NCBI GenBank assembly: GCA_018654845.1
Contig: JABIKU010000028.1
Location: 1 to 38,709, forward strand
Source of the DNA: Methanobacteriota archaeon
Lineage (GTDB): Archaea > Thermoplasmatota > Poseidoniia > Poseidoniales > Thalassarchaeaceae
Direction of reading: 5' to 3'
Length of the DNA stretch: 38,709 nucleotides
Each line of letters starts with the position of its first letter. Position 1 is the stretch's first letter. The translations under genes and the position numbers were made by a program. Below the pieces are notes generated by a model, which was not told where the DNA came from, ran no database searches, and was given only the letters and a program-made list of their open reading frames with translations. This document shows, in pieces, positions 17,701-25,816 of the stretch.

Positions 17701-18634
17701 TTATGACAAGGATGAAGATACCTTCTACGATTACGAAGATTGTCAAGATCTAGTTCCAGAAATCAATCCAGCCGCTAGTGAAATTTGGAATGGATGGGAT
17801 GATGATTGTAACGACCTCGTCGATGATAACCTTGAGCGAATAAATTTAGTTTACACCTCACCACAATATGGTTTGCCTAGCGCATGGGATGCTGTAAATG
17901 AAACTCTAGTAATCGGAATTAACGGAATCCCGTCACAAATCGAAACTCAAATTACTTGGACAATCAATGGTTATAATTTGCAAAATAACCTTTCTTCAGA
18001 AGATTCAAGGATCGATATTCTAGTTCTTGATTGTGACCGCCAGATCGATGAATTAACTGCTATCCTGTGTTCGAATGGGTCATCGCCACAAACCATACAA
18101 GCTGTTATGATAGACTCTGGAATTACGACGACATTTTCATGGGATATTCAGATGGATGTTTGGATTCCACCACCGACTTTCAGCGAGAAAATTCTCGGAT
18201 TCTTAACATCAAGTTTCGGTTTAGCATTCATTTTAGTAGCCTTACTAACCATTCTAGGTATTACTGGAGCTGGAATTTTACGTCTCAAACACAAGAGGGA
18301 ATTGAAGAACGCATATTCCGCTTACAATATTACACCTCAAAGTGGGGCCCTACCTGCTGAACATCGAAGATACGAATTACCCTCTGCACCAGACATTTCT
18401 GCGATGATTCATTCAAAAGACGAGACTATTGTTCCCCCCCCTCCCCTGGATTTACCATTGCCTCCCCCTTCTACACCGGATGATACGCCAACCATTTCAG
18501 CTAGAACACCAGACACTGAGGATGTTTCTGAAATTGTCGAGCTTTCGAGCAGGCCTGCAACTGAAGATGATGATGAAATAGTTGAATTGATCGATTTGCC
18601 TGCTCGAGTAGTCGATGATTCTGATGAAAATTAA
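14726..18634 (+). CDS. Membrane-anchored kexin-like subtilase with P domain and Ca-binding-type repeats
   Basis: A 1302-aa surface protease. A signal peptide (residues 1 to about 24) is followed by a propeptide-like region (about 25-145). The S8 subtilase domain follows, with triad Asp185 (VVDDGLD), His222 (NGHGTAAG) and Ser408 (GGTSSATP) and oxyanion Asn in WAAGNG. A proprotein-convertase P domain follows at about 480-610. Then come alternating DxDxDGLxDxxE (thrombospondin type 3-like) and DCDDN...DGxDNDCD (MopE-like) repeats to about 1040. A beta region, one transmembrane helix (about 1160-1187), a basic stop-transfer KHKREL and a cytoplasmic tail rich in proline and then acid end the protein. 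The frame is open to 14645, but the ATG at 14726 starts the signal peptide. It probably degrades proteins outside the cell. Confidence 0.9.
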   Translation: MRTSFAVLTILLLAPISGIVSGDAVPELDLEIGEENILPTYSRAVQLAFARVSDMDQYSIETLKSTNDWLIVTQVSIEKQFLLKSAPEEIRIAPILRGAFIWTFDAPLDAISSLEESVLRGEIESFSPMIEKQQTPRSAPNDENFTQQWHLENTGQTWGTVGEDANVTGVWDYFTGTGITISVVDDGLDKDHPDISPNYSPTHSYDWCNNDADPSPSSWNGHGTAAGGVAAAAGDNTIHVAGAAYDATIAGSTLIACWAGDATEANALSYHQNDIDIYTNSWGPSDNGQTLEAPGPLTLAAMEDDVYNGRNGYGNIITWAAGNGLDNNDNVNYDGYASSRYAIAVAAITHYGEQSYYSEPGASILIAAHSNGDGEGITTTDIHDDPNNSSDDAGYDNGNVTHTFGGTSSATPLAAGVIALILDANENLTWRDIQHVLVNSARKNDASDSSWGINGANHDVSHKYGFGAIDAGAAVALAQNWTNVDEEINSTFGPYSPATTIPSNSASWTEFTTSVTDDMQIESVDVIVDIDHPSRGNLEIVLVSPDGTESWLAEEHSDSNSDYSNWMFNTVQHWDEGALGTWTLKVRDDTAGTAGTLNSWEMILHGIDIDLDHDNDGLSDENETNVYGTDPYNADTDNDGLNDYDEIVIYGTNATMPDTDLDGLSDSIEISVYSTDPLDSDSDDDGLSDGVEVNYWSSDPLVYDADSDGDLFYHFDDCDDNNPDINPGKPEKLNGYDDNCDNYIDEGFNFTDRDNDGLRDWPEYHIHGTDYQDSDTDNDGLSDGEEVNIYSAVGANPLIVDADADGDGWYWFQDCDDNDEYRSPGLPEILDGIDNDCDFIMDEDFWAIDTDNDGLFDYDEYHNYSTNPNDGDTDDDGLPDGSEINTYADLGADPLVPDADDDSDGWYWFQDCDDNDNERSPSIAEMLDGKDNDCNDEIDETFHDTDHDTDGLSDYDEFHLYNTDYMTEDSDEDGLTDGDEVIVRGSNPNSYNYDKDEDTFYDYEDCQDLVPEINPAASEIWNGWDDDCNDLVDDNLERINLVYTSPQYGLPSAWDAVNETLVIGINGIPSQIETQITWTINGYNLQNNLSSEDSRIDILVLDCDRQIDELTAILCSNGSSPQTIQAVMIDSGITTTFSWDIQMDVWIPPPTFSEKILGFLTSSFGLAFILVALLTILGITGAGILRLKHKRELKNAYSAYNITPQSGALPAEHRRYELPSAPDISAMIHSKDETIVPPPPLDLPLPPPSTPDDTPTISARTPDTEDVSEIVELSSRPATEDDDEIVELIDLPARVVDDSDEN
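16561..17840 (+). repeat. Tandem Ca/metal-binding repeats within protease
   Basis: Four copies of a unit of roughly 95 residues. Each pairs D-x-D-x-D-G-L-x-D stretches with a MopE-like block (DCDDN about 14 residues before an N/DGxDNDCD block). MopE-like blocks begin near 16840, 17130, 17420 and 17705. Copies 2 and 3 are the most alike (DGWYWFQDCDDND in both), suggesting recent duplication. The last copy is degenerate (EDCQDLVPEINP). Confidence 0.8.
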
Positions 18635-18643
18635 TAATACGGA

Positions 18644-19999
18644 TTATTCCGATTCTTCTTCGATGTCCAAACCACTCTGATGACCCCATTCGGCATCGGG
18701 AGAACCGCCAGACCATTCACCAGCGATTGCAATATCTTCGACGTCATCATCTTCTCTCCAAGGCGGTTCACCATCTGAACCACAAATAATCAAACACCCT
18801 TCTACATCGAGACGTTTTCTGAGAGTTTTTATCCCACGAACAACCGGAAGTAGGTGACCAATTGGTGTTCCTGCGGTAACGAACGGGTGGGTGGCGGTGC
18901 CAATCAATAAACCGCGTGAAGGGGCATGAATATTGTGAGAAACACCTGGGCATTCAGGATCGGTAACCGTCGCGACAATCTCGCCATCTTCGACAAAACT
19001 TCCAGCAGGGGCGAGAACATCTAGCAAACCGCCTTGATCGGAGCGAATCCAAGTCGAACCTGAGGCGATTAATCGGAATGGCGGCCGACTTGGATAGCCA
19101 GGAATCATTCGAAGGCTCCGTAATACATTCAAAACACCGTAAATTGCTACTTGAACGGATTCAGGATCGGCTTCGTTTGAGCCACCCCCTTCGTAAGTGA
19201 TACATCCAATCTTAGCTTCATTTGCAGTCCGGCGAAGGGATCCTTTTGGCCCAACATTGTCAAGAATCGCTTCGATACCGAAGGCTCTAGCGATTCGATT
19301 GGATTGAGGATGAGCTAAATTAGCACGAATTTGGGGCATATTTGTTCGACCTGGAGCTGCAGTATGCAAGTCGACAATATGATCTGAACCTTCGATTAGA
19401 GTTTTCCATATCTGGTTAGCAACACGAGAAGTAGTATTGCTATCTGTTCGGCCAGGAAAGTTGCGATTCAAATCTCGGCCGTCGGTAATATATCGACTTT
19501 GACGACGATAACCGGGCAAATTAACGATTGGAACAATCCTCAACGTTCCGGCAAATACAGATGGATCGATATCATTGTCTTCACCGAGAAAATTCGGACC
19601 ACAAAGATAGGTCAAAGCCAGTGGACCAACCAATTCATTTCCGTGAATTGCGCCTAGCACGGTCACCACAGGACCTGGGCGAGTTCCGTGAACAATCGTC
19701 ACTGGAATTGGCCAAGATTCACCGATTTCTACATCTAATAAATTAAATTCAACCTGACGAATTGTTCCTGGTTTGATTCGTTTTCGGGCGAAAACATGGT
19801 TTTTTTGTCCAGAATCACGCGACCATTTTTTCGGAGTTGGTGATTTTTTGTTAAGTGCTTTTTCAATCTCTTTGCGTCGCTTAGGAGACAATTGATTTGC
19901 GACCTTCAACGGTGCATGGCGCCGACGCTTCGCTCGAGGAGCTGGGCTCTCAACAACATCCCTCTCAACGGAGGATTTTCCATCTTCGTCTCCAGACAA
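18644..19999 (-). CDS. Succinylglutamate desuccinylase/aspartoacylase family protein
   Basis: A 451-aa zinc carboxypeptidase-like (M14-related) protein. Metal ligands are His119 and Glu122 (GAIHGNELVG) and His212 (VDLHTAA). RDLNRNFPG (175-183) binds substrate carboxylate, and Glu270 (ITYEGGGS) is the likely catalytic base. The C-terminal third is a beta-barrel-like domain (SGSTWIRSDQGGLLDVL, GSFVEDGEIVATVTDP), as in aspartoacylases. The first 65 residues are an unusual, very basic, disordered tail (RAKRRRHAPLK, SPKRRKEIEKALNKK) that the family normally lacks. The start is TTG with no nearby in-frame ATG. The C-terminus is acidic. Convergent with the protease gene, 9 bp apart. Confidence 0.85.
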   Translation of the reverse strand: MSGDEDGKSSVERDVVESPAPRAKRRRHAPLKVANQLSPKRRKEIEKALNKKSPTPKKWSRDSGQKNHVFARKRIKPGTIRQVEFNLLDVEIGESWPIPVTIVHGTRPGPVVTVLGAIHGNELVGPLALTYLCGPNFLGEDNDIDPSVFAGTLRIVPIVNLPGYRRQSRYITDGRDLNRNFPGRTDSNTTSRVANQIWKTLIEGSDHIVDLHTAAPGRTNMPQIRANLAHPQSNRIARAFGIEAILDNVGPKGSLRRTANEAKIGCITYEGGGSNEADPESVQVAIYGVLNVLRSLRMIPGYPSRPPFRLIASGSTWIRSDQGGLLDVLAPAGSFVEDGEIVATVTDPECPGVSHNIHAPSRGLLIGTATHPFVTAGTPIGHLLPVVRGIKTLRKRLDVEGCLIICGSDGEPPWREDDDVEDIAIAGEWSGGSPDAEWGHQSGLDIEEESE

Positions 20000-20053
20000 C
20001 GATAGTGCCAGAAGGTCATTAGATTAAGAGGATGCGTCGGAGAAATCTATGGA

Positions 20054-20563
20054 ATGATTCAATTCCTTAACCCTCTTGTGATAAGCATGGTAGATACAGA
20101 CTCGCTTTCAGTCCAAGAAATTCATGCACCAAATAGCATCTGTTTCGGCTGTGGTCCAGCAAATGAAAAAGGTCTAAAAATTAGGTCGATGAGAACTGAA
20201 AATGGTCTGGAATTAGAATTCTCCCCAAAAATAGAGCATCAAGCATTTCCAGGAATGGTCAATGGCGGCATCATCGGAACATTACTCGATTGTCATGGAA
20301 ATTGGACGGCTGCAATCGCATTGATGGATCAATCTGAAGATTCACATCCACCTTGTACTGTCACCGCCTCCTATTCGATAAAATTGCGACGACCGACACC
20401 TATTGGCAAGACTCTGAAAGTAACTGCAAATGTCAGTGAAATGTGGGAAGACCGAGCGAAGGTCGAAATGGCACTTTGGGCGGATGGGAAAGTGTGTGCA
20501 ACCGGTGAAGGGCTTTTCGTAGCAGTGAATGATGGCCATCCCGCTTACCATCGCTGGAACTAA
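20054..20563 (+). CDS. Hotdog-fold (PaaI-like) thioesterase
   Basis: A 169-aa hotdog protein of the PaaI/4HBT group, which hydrolyses acyl-CoA thioesters. It starts with a CFGCG motif followed by NEKGLKIR, the pattern of this sub-family. The hotdog helix is HQAFPGMVNGGIIGTLLDCHGNW, where Asn stands in the place of the usual His of HGG. Strands YSIKLRRPTPIGKTLKVTA and GKVCATGEGLFVAV complete the fold. The true start may be the ATG at 20090 (MVDTDSLSV), as the first 12 residues look extraneous. Its 3' end overlaps the helicase frame. Confidence 0.83.
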   Translation: MIQFLNPLVISMVDTDSLSVQEIHAPNSICFGCGPANEKGLKIRSMRTENGLELEFSPKIEHQAFPGMVNGGIIGTLLDCHGNWTAAIALMDQSEDSHPPCTVTASYSIKLRRPTPIGKTLKVTANVSEMWEDRAKVEMALWADGKVCATGEGLFVAVNDGHPAYHRWN

Positions 20564-23159
20564 TCCGACACGACATCCTTTAGAACAGCCAATTCTGAGT
20601 ATATCCGTGGCGCACTCCAACGATGGCCCAGAAAGGCGAGTCGATGCCTTAGGACTGTCCAAAAAAATTGTTGATCTGCTTCGGGATGAATGGGGCATTG
20701 AGAATCTGTTTCCGCCGCAGGCAGAAGCACTGCCATCGGCGCTCGCAGGCAAGAATTTGATGTTGACCATTCCGACTGCGAGCGGAAAATCACTTGTAGC
20801 GCATCTGACTATTGTTCATAGGTTGACTACAGATTTAGAGGGACTTCGTGCACTGTATATCGTCCCATTGAAAGCTCTCGCGACTGAAAAAGTTGAGGAA
20901 TTACGTGAAATCGGGAATGTGGTTGGATTACGCGTCGGTCTGGCAATAGGTGACCGTGAGGGTGAAACTGGTTCAATCGAAGATTGCGATATTCTTGTTT
21001 GTACGAGCGAAAAATTAGATTCTTTACTTCGTTCTCGCTCGGAATTATTGAATAAAATTGGTATCGTTGTTAGCGATGAATTCCATCTTCTTCACGACCC
21101 TGGACGTGGGCCTACACTTGAGGTATTACTCTCAAGAATTCGTCATCAACGACCCGATGCCCAAATCATTGCCCTCTCAGCTACTGTTGGAAATTGTGAA
21201 AAATTAGCAAATTGGCTCAATGCAGAATTAATTCAATCTGATTGGAGGCCTGTCGCACTACATTCTGGAACCTTGACTGGCCTTGATGTTAGAATACATC
21301 GCATCGATGGAACCGGAACAGAAGAATGGCCAGAACCTAGAGAAATTCAAGGAAGAACAACTCGATCTCTACAAGCTGCTTTGGACGATACAGTACGAGT
21401 CGGGGGACAATTGTTAGTTTTCGTAAACTCACGTGCTAGTGCCCAAAAAGAAGCCCGTGAATTAGGTAAACATATCCGAAAGAAAATAGCTGATCAAGAC
21501 CCTATTTATGACCCCGATTTATCGGATAAATGGAATGATTTAGCTGATTCATTCACCCGCAGAGAAGATACATCTGCAATGGGCGGTCGACTCGCAAATG
21601 CAATTCGGGGCGGAGCCGCATTTCACCATGCAGGGTTAACCGGAGGACAACGGAAAAAAGTCGAAGAGGCATTCAGAAAGGGGGACATTCTTTGTATCAT
21701 TGCCACACCTACACTGGCTCAAGGAGTGAACCTTCCAGCTCGACGAGTGGTAGTTCGAGACGTGCGACGCTGGAATACCGCTGCAGGCCGAACCCTACCG
21801 ATGCCTGTAATGGAAATTCGACAAATGATGGGGCGCGCAGGGAGGCCGAAATACGATCGGGTTGGAGATGCATGGCTACTAGCTAAGAATAAAGATGAAG
21901 AATTCGATTTCGTTGAACAATTCTTACTCAGTGATCCCGAAGACATCACTTCGAAACTAGCTAATCCTACCGCTCTTCGACCAGAAGAAGATCCTGCACT
22001 ATTGATGCACGTACTTTCGATGATTTCTACGGGCGGAATGAAAGATCGCGACTCACTTGATCGATTCTTCAACAAAACTTTCCTCGCTACACATATGGAT
22101 GCTGAAGTTCTCGCCAGTCGAATAGATGAGGTTATTTCTTGGCTGGCGAAAAATGAAATGATCACAAAAGAAGGAGAATCTGAAGAGGTTAGAAAAAGAA
22201 TTCTCGCCGACGAGCAGATCGAGTTATTGACAGAAGAATGGGAAGATGATTTGCCATCTTGGGCAAATTCAGCCTCATCGCTTTCCGAACTTGATATTGC
22301 AAAACAATCATCCGATAGCCAACCTAAACTCACGCCTAGAAAAGGGCCAGCAATTTTTGGATTTAAGAAAGCGAGCACTTTCGAATTTGAAGAACCCGAA
22401 ACACCAGAATTGCCAACGATGACCTATAGGGCAACAATTCTAGGCGAAAGGGTTTCACGACTTTATCTCAACCCTATTTCTGGAAGAATTCTCAAGGATG
22501 GTTTGACGCTAGCGATGAAAATTCTAACCGGTGAAAATGCACAAGGTCAAGTTTCACCGATGAGCTTCTTACACCTCGTTGCTTCAACACCTGATTTCAT
22601 GCCATTATGGCCGAGAAAAGGTGATTATGACGCAATTCAGGCTTCTTTACACGGCCATCAAAGAGAATTTCTCACCGATTCTTTTGACCTCGATGAAGAA
22701 AATCGAATGAAAGGTGTGCTAGTATTACAATCATGGATAGAAGAATCTAGTATGAGCGGAATTGAAGAGGAGTGGGGAGTTCAACCAGGTGATTTACGAG
22801 GCCGAGTTGAACTTGCTGAATGGCTATTATTCGCTGCTCGAAGTATTTTAGCTAATGATGATGAATTGTCATCTATGGATAATAACGCACACAGAATTTT
22901 AGTTGAATCTTTAGACGAAATTCATCGGCGTATTCGATACGGATGCAAAGCGGATCTCCTCGGATTAGTCTCACTCAGAGGAGTAGGAAGAGTTCGGGCA
23001 AGAGAGATGGCAAATTTACTCGGAGTTTCGAATGCTGCAGATATTGCAGAATTAACTGAAAAAGATAAATCAAAATTATCCGACCTGAGAGGATGGAGCC
23101 CAAAGTTAGTTGAAAATTTGATGAATACCGCTGGACGAGCGATTCGTAGGAAAAAATGA
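20529..23159 (+). CDS. hel308: Hel308-type Ski2-like DNA helicase
   Basis: An 876-aa superfamily 2 helicase of the Ski2/Hel308 group, which unwinds forked DNA at stalled replication forks. The Q-motif-like FPPQAEAL (Gln64), Walker A TASGKS (83-88), DEFH (183-186), SATVGN, the GVNLPARRVV region and QMMGRAGRP (motif VI) are present. The C-terminus has the helix-hairpin-helix SLRGVGRVRAREMANLLGV expected for Hel308. It is longer than typical Hel308 (about 700 aa) because of an extra segment at about 550-640 (EEWEDDLPSWANSASSLSELD...). The ATG at 20529 overlaps the thioesterase by 35 bp; a GTG at 20607 is a plausible later start. Cgi121 follows. Confidence 0.87.
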   Translation: MMAIPLTIAGTNPTRHPLEQPILSISVAHSNDGPERRVDALGLSKKIVDLLRDEWGIENLFPPQAEALPSALAGKNLMLTIPTASGKSLVAHLTIVHRLTTDLEGLRALYIVPLKALATEKVEELREIGNVVGLRVGLAIGDREGETGSIEDCDILVCTSEKLDSLLRSRSELLNKIGIVVSDEFHLLHDPGRGPTLEVLLSRIRHQRPDAQIIALSATVGNCEKLANWLNAELIQSDWRPVALHSGTLTGLDVRIHRIDGTGTEEWPEPREIQGRTTRSLQAALDDTVRVGGQLLVFVNSRASAQKEARELGKHIRKKIADQDPIYDPDLSDKWNDLADSFTRREDTSAMGGRLANAIRGGAAFHHAGLTGGQRKKVEEAFRKGDILCIIATPTLAQGVNLPARRVVVRDVRRWNTAAGRTLPMPVMEIRQMMGRAGRPKYDRVGDAWLLAKNKDEEFDFVEQFLLSDPEDITSKLANPTALRPEEDPALLMHVLSMISTGGMKDRDSLDRFFNKTFLATHMDAEVLASRIDEVISWLAKNEMITKEGESEEVRKRILADEQIELLTEEWEDDLPSWANSASSLSELDIAKQSSDSQPKLTPRKGPAIFGFKKASTFEFEEPETPELPTMTYRATILGERVSRLYLNPISGRILKDGLTLAMKILTGENAQGQVSPMSFLHLVASTPDFMPLWPRKGDYDAIQASLHGHQREFLTDSFDLDEENRMKGVLVLQSWIEESSMSGIEEEWGVQPGDLRGRVELAEWLLFAARSILANDDELSSMDNNAHRILVESLDEIHRRIRYGCKADLLGLVSLRGVGRVRAREMANLLGVSNAADIAELTEKDKSKLSDLRGWSPKLVENLMNTAGRAIRRKK

Positions 23160-23195
23160 ACACCAGCCTTCTTCAAGCAAAGGCCATCGGGAGTC

Positions 23196-23765
23196 GTGGA
23201 TGGTTATCACCCAGTGCCATGGTTTCCTGCCTGGCCAATCGAATTTTCTAATGAAATACAAAACCCATTGGAAATTGTCACTCTATTCGATGAATGGCGT
23301 CCAAATAACCGCTGGCTCTTGATGACATTTGAAGCAGCAGCCAGCGAAGTTCACCTCTGGACTACATGGTTTGCAGTAAGGCGCCTGGAAGAAAAAAATA
23401 AGATGATTGCGAGAAAAATCGATGCTGAATTTCTGAGATTGATAGCCGGGACAAGACAGATAAAAATTGCTTTTGATAGAGCCGGTTTACGAATTGGTGA
23501 TACTGCAGCTTGGATTCTTTACTTGCCTGAATTTGAGATTTCAACTACATTTGGACAAACAAAAATTGATCGAGAGGTTTACAATAATAATCAAATAGAT
23601 GCAGAGAGATTATCTGAACACTTGAATGCTCGAATAATAGCACAGAGGCCATTTCCAAATGTAGAAGGATTGGTTCGAATTGGGGCAATAACGGAAGGAG
23701 AAAAAATTGCTTTAAACAAGTGTGAAGATGCTTATTTATTACATTCTGCGATGAGTGAATTATAA
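23196..23765 (+). CDS. cgi121: KEOPS complex subunit Cgi121-like
   Basis: A 189-aa protein whose centre, EFLRLIAGTRQIKIAFDRAGLRIGD, matches the Cgi121/TPRKB signature (LxGxxQI..A....Gi). Cgi121 brings tRNA to the KEOPS complex, which makes the universal t6A37 modification. The first 65 residues (VPWFPAWPIEFSNEIQNPLEI...) are an N-terminal part I cannot match to the family. The start is GTG at 23196, 36 bp after the helicase stop. Association of Cgi121 with a Hel308 gene is, from memory, recurrent in euryarchaea and supports both calls. Identification rests on one motif, so moderate certainty. Confidence 0.65.
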   Translation: MDGYHPVPWFPAWPIEFSNEIQNPLEIVTLFDEWRPNNRWLLMTFEAAASEVHLWTTWFAVRRLEEKNKMIARKIDAEFLRLIAGTRQIKIAFDRAGLRIGDTAAWILYLPEFEISTTFGQTKIDREVYNNNQIDAERLSEHLNARIIAQRPFPNVEGLVRIGAITEGEKIALNKCEDAYLLHSAMSEL

Positions 23766-23830
23766 GAAAAACCTAACCTAGTTTGAGTCACACTGATAGG
23801 GTGAGGCCGAGAGCGCAGGATGGCGATATC

Positions 23831-24076
23831 ATGTCAAAATTCTACGGATTCCGAAAGTGCACATATTGTGAGATTGAATGTACCCCTGGAAATTTTGTTG
23901 ACCACCAATCTCAAAGATTCTGCTCAGCATGCTGGGTACAGCATGAAAATCCACAGCACCCAGACCTTGAGTCGATTAGAGAAAAAGTGAAAACTGCTGC
24001 AAATACATGGAAATTTACTAAAAAATCAAGGGATGAATACAAGCTTCCAAATGGGCCAAATCCAGTAAATAATTAA
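23831..24076 (+). CDS. Small zinc-ribbon protein
   Basis: An 81-aa protein with two Cys-x2-Cys knuckles: Cys10/Cys13 (KCTYC), Cys31/Cys34 (FCSACW), plus an extra Cys17. These would bind one zinc. The remaining C-terminal half is charged and helical. The frame opens at a TTG at 23783, but the ATG at 23831 (MSKFYGFRKC) gives a compact domain and is preferred. It ends 9 bp before the PepF gene, so the two are probably cotranscribed. No specific function is recognised; such ribbons often bind nucleic acid or mediate protein contacts. Confidence 0.65.
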   Translation: MSKFYGFRKCTYCEIECTPGNFVDHQSQRFCSACWVQHENPQHPDLESIREKVKTAANTWKFTKKSRDEYKLPNGPNPVNN

Positions 24077-24085
24077 GGTGATTTC

Positions 24086-25768
24086 ATGTCATTTGTGCCG
24101 TCTGATTTTGATGCTACCAAATGGGAAAACATCGAGCCGTTCATGAAGGAATTGAAGGATCGGAAACTTAGTTGCTCAAGCTGTCTAGAAAAATTCATTC
24201 ACGATAGATCTTCTCTCGGTGAATTTATTTCTGAGACTCGGGCTAAAATTTATATCAAAATGACATGTTTTACCGATGATAAAGAAGTACAGAAATCTTG
24301 GATGGATTTCGTCGAAAACATTGAACCAAAATTATCAGAATATAGTGATATTTTGAATAGAAGAATTATCAATCATTCATCGGTTGGAGAACTTCCAGAT
24401 AAATATTCAGTAATGCTTCAGGGTTTGAAGACTAACATCGATATTTTCAGAGAAGTAAATATTCCTCTAAAAACTCAAGACACAAAATTAGTAACTGAAT
24501 ATAATGAAATCTGTGGCGCACAAACCGTACAATTTGATGGTGAAGAAAAAACCTTTTCGATGATGGCAATTTACCTAGAAAATACAGACCGTACAGTTAG
24601 GGAAGCTGCTTATCGTGCAATCGATGAAAGACGGATGCAAGACGCTGAACGCATTTCAGAAATATATGATGAATTAATTCAAATCCGACATCAAACCGCT
24701 CTGAACGCAGGATTTGAAGGATTCCAACAGTATATGTTTGCAGCAATGCATAGATTTGATTACACAATTCAAGATTGTTTAAAATTCCATGATTCAATTG
24801 AAGCAGTCTGCCAGCCTCTTCGTCATCAAAATGATGAGAAGAGGCGTACAACACTTGGATTGGATTCCTTACGTCCATGGGATCTCTCTGTCGACATCCT
24901 CGGCCGGTCACCACTCGTTCCATTCAATGAAATCAACGAAATGGTTGAAGGATGTTCAAATATATTTCATTCTATGTCCGATGAATTAGGGAATTTATTT
25001 GATGAATTAGACGCAAATGATTGCCTCGATTTAGATAGTAGAAAAGGGAAGGCTCCTGGAGGGTACCAATATTACTTGCAAAAGAGTCGCTTGCCATTCA
25101 TTTTCATGAACGCAGCAGGGACTCAAAGAAATGTCGAAACAATGATTCACGAAGCCGGTCACGCATTCCATTCATTCTTTTCTGGACATCTCGAACTCAT
25201 GCATGAGCGTGATGCTCCTATCGAATTCGCTGAAGTTGCATCTATGTCCATGGAATTAATGACGCATCCACAGTGGGAAGAATTTTACAATCCTGAAGAA
25301 GCAAATCGTGCAAGACGTGATCATTTAGATGGAATTATTTCTTTCTTACCTTGGATGGCGACAATCGATTCTTTCCAGCATTGGATTTACGCCAACCCAG
25401 GGCACACCAGAGAAGAACGAATTACCAAATGGTTGGAAATTGGGGAAAGGTTTGGCGCAAAAATTAACTTTGAGGATTTTGAAGAATCTAGAGTCGTTTC
25501 ATGGCAACGACAAGGCCATCTTTTCGGAGTTCCATTCTATTATGTCGAATATGGAATTGCTCAACTAGGTGCTTTACAGATGTGGCAATTCCATCGACGA
25601 GATGAATCGGACGCCCTCGAACGATACAAAGCGGGTCTATCTTTGGGATACACGAAAGGTTTGACTGAATTATTTGAAGCGAGTGGGCTGAAATTCTCGT
25701 TTGAACAAGAACATGTGGAGAAACTCATCAATGAGGTTAACACTGCTCTCGATGAACTTCCGGCTTGA
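24086..25768 (+). CDS. pepF: M3 family oligoendopeptidase (PepF-like)
   Basis: A 560-aa zinc peptidase of family M3. The metal site is His355-Glu356-x-x-His359 (IHEAGHAFHSFF), with the third ligand probably Glu383 (FAEVASMSMEL). The C-terminal signature GLSLGYTKGLTELFEASG and the long helical N-terminal cap are as in PepF. It cuts short cytosolic peptides and has no signal peptide. In a peptide-consuming organism it would act on oligopeptides taken up by the cell. The region 25769-25816 is a short spacer before the MFS gene. Confidence 0.92.
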   Translation: MSFVPSDFDATKWENIEPFMKELKDRKLSCSSCLEKFIHDRSSLGEFISETRAKIYIKMTCFTDDKEVQKSWMDFVENIEPKLSEYSDILNRRIINHSSVGELPDKYSVMLQGLKTNIDIFREVNIPLKTQDTKLVTEYNEICGAQTVQFDGEEKTFSMMAIYLENTDRTVREAAYRAIDERRMQDAERISEIYDELIQIRHQTALNAGFEGFQQYMFAAMHRFDYTIQDCLKFHDSIEAVCQPLRHQNDEKRRTTLGLDSLRPWDLSVDILGRSPLVPFNEINEMVEGCSNIFHSMSDELGNLFDELDANDCLDLDSRKGKAPGGYQYYLQKSRLPFIFMNAAGTQRNVETMIHEAGHAFHSFFSGHLELMHERDAPIEFAEVASMSMELMTHPQWEEFYNPEEANRARRDHLDGIISFLPWMATIDSFQHWIYANPGHTREERITKWLEIGERFGAKINFEDFEESRVVSWQRQGHLFGVPFYYVEYGIAQLGALQMWQFHRRDESDALERYKAGLSLGYTKGLTELFEASGLKFSFEQEHVEKLINEVNTALDELPA

Positions 25769-25816
25769 CCGGCAACATCATCTTGGTAAAGCCAATGACA
25801 TAGTTGAGGTAGTCGT

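Noticed and set aside
20342-20793. Minus-strand frames of 142 and 77 aa
   Set aside because: Antisense shadows of the thioesterase and helicase genes, with no domain or start signals.
21719-22378. 219-aa minus-strand frame inside the helicase gene
   Set aside because: Serine-rich shadow of the hel308 coding sequence; the plus-strand helicase motifs run through the whole interval.
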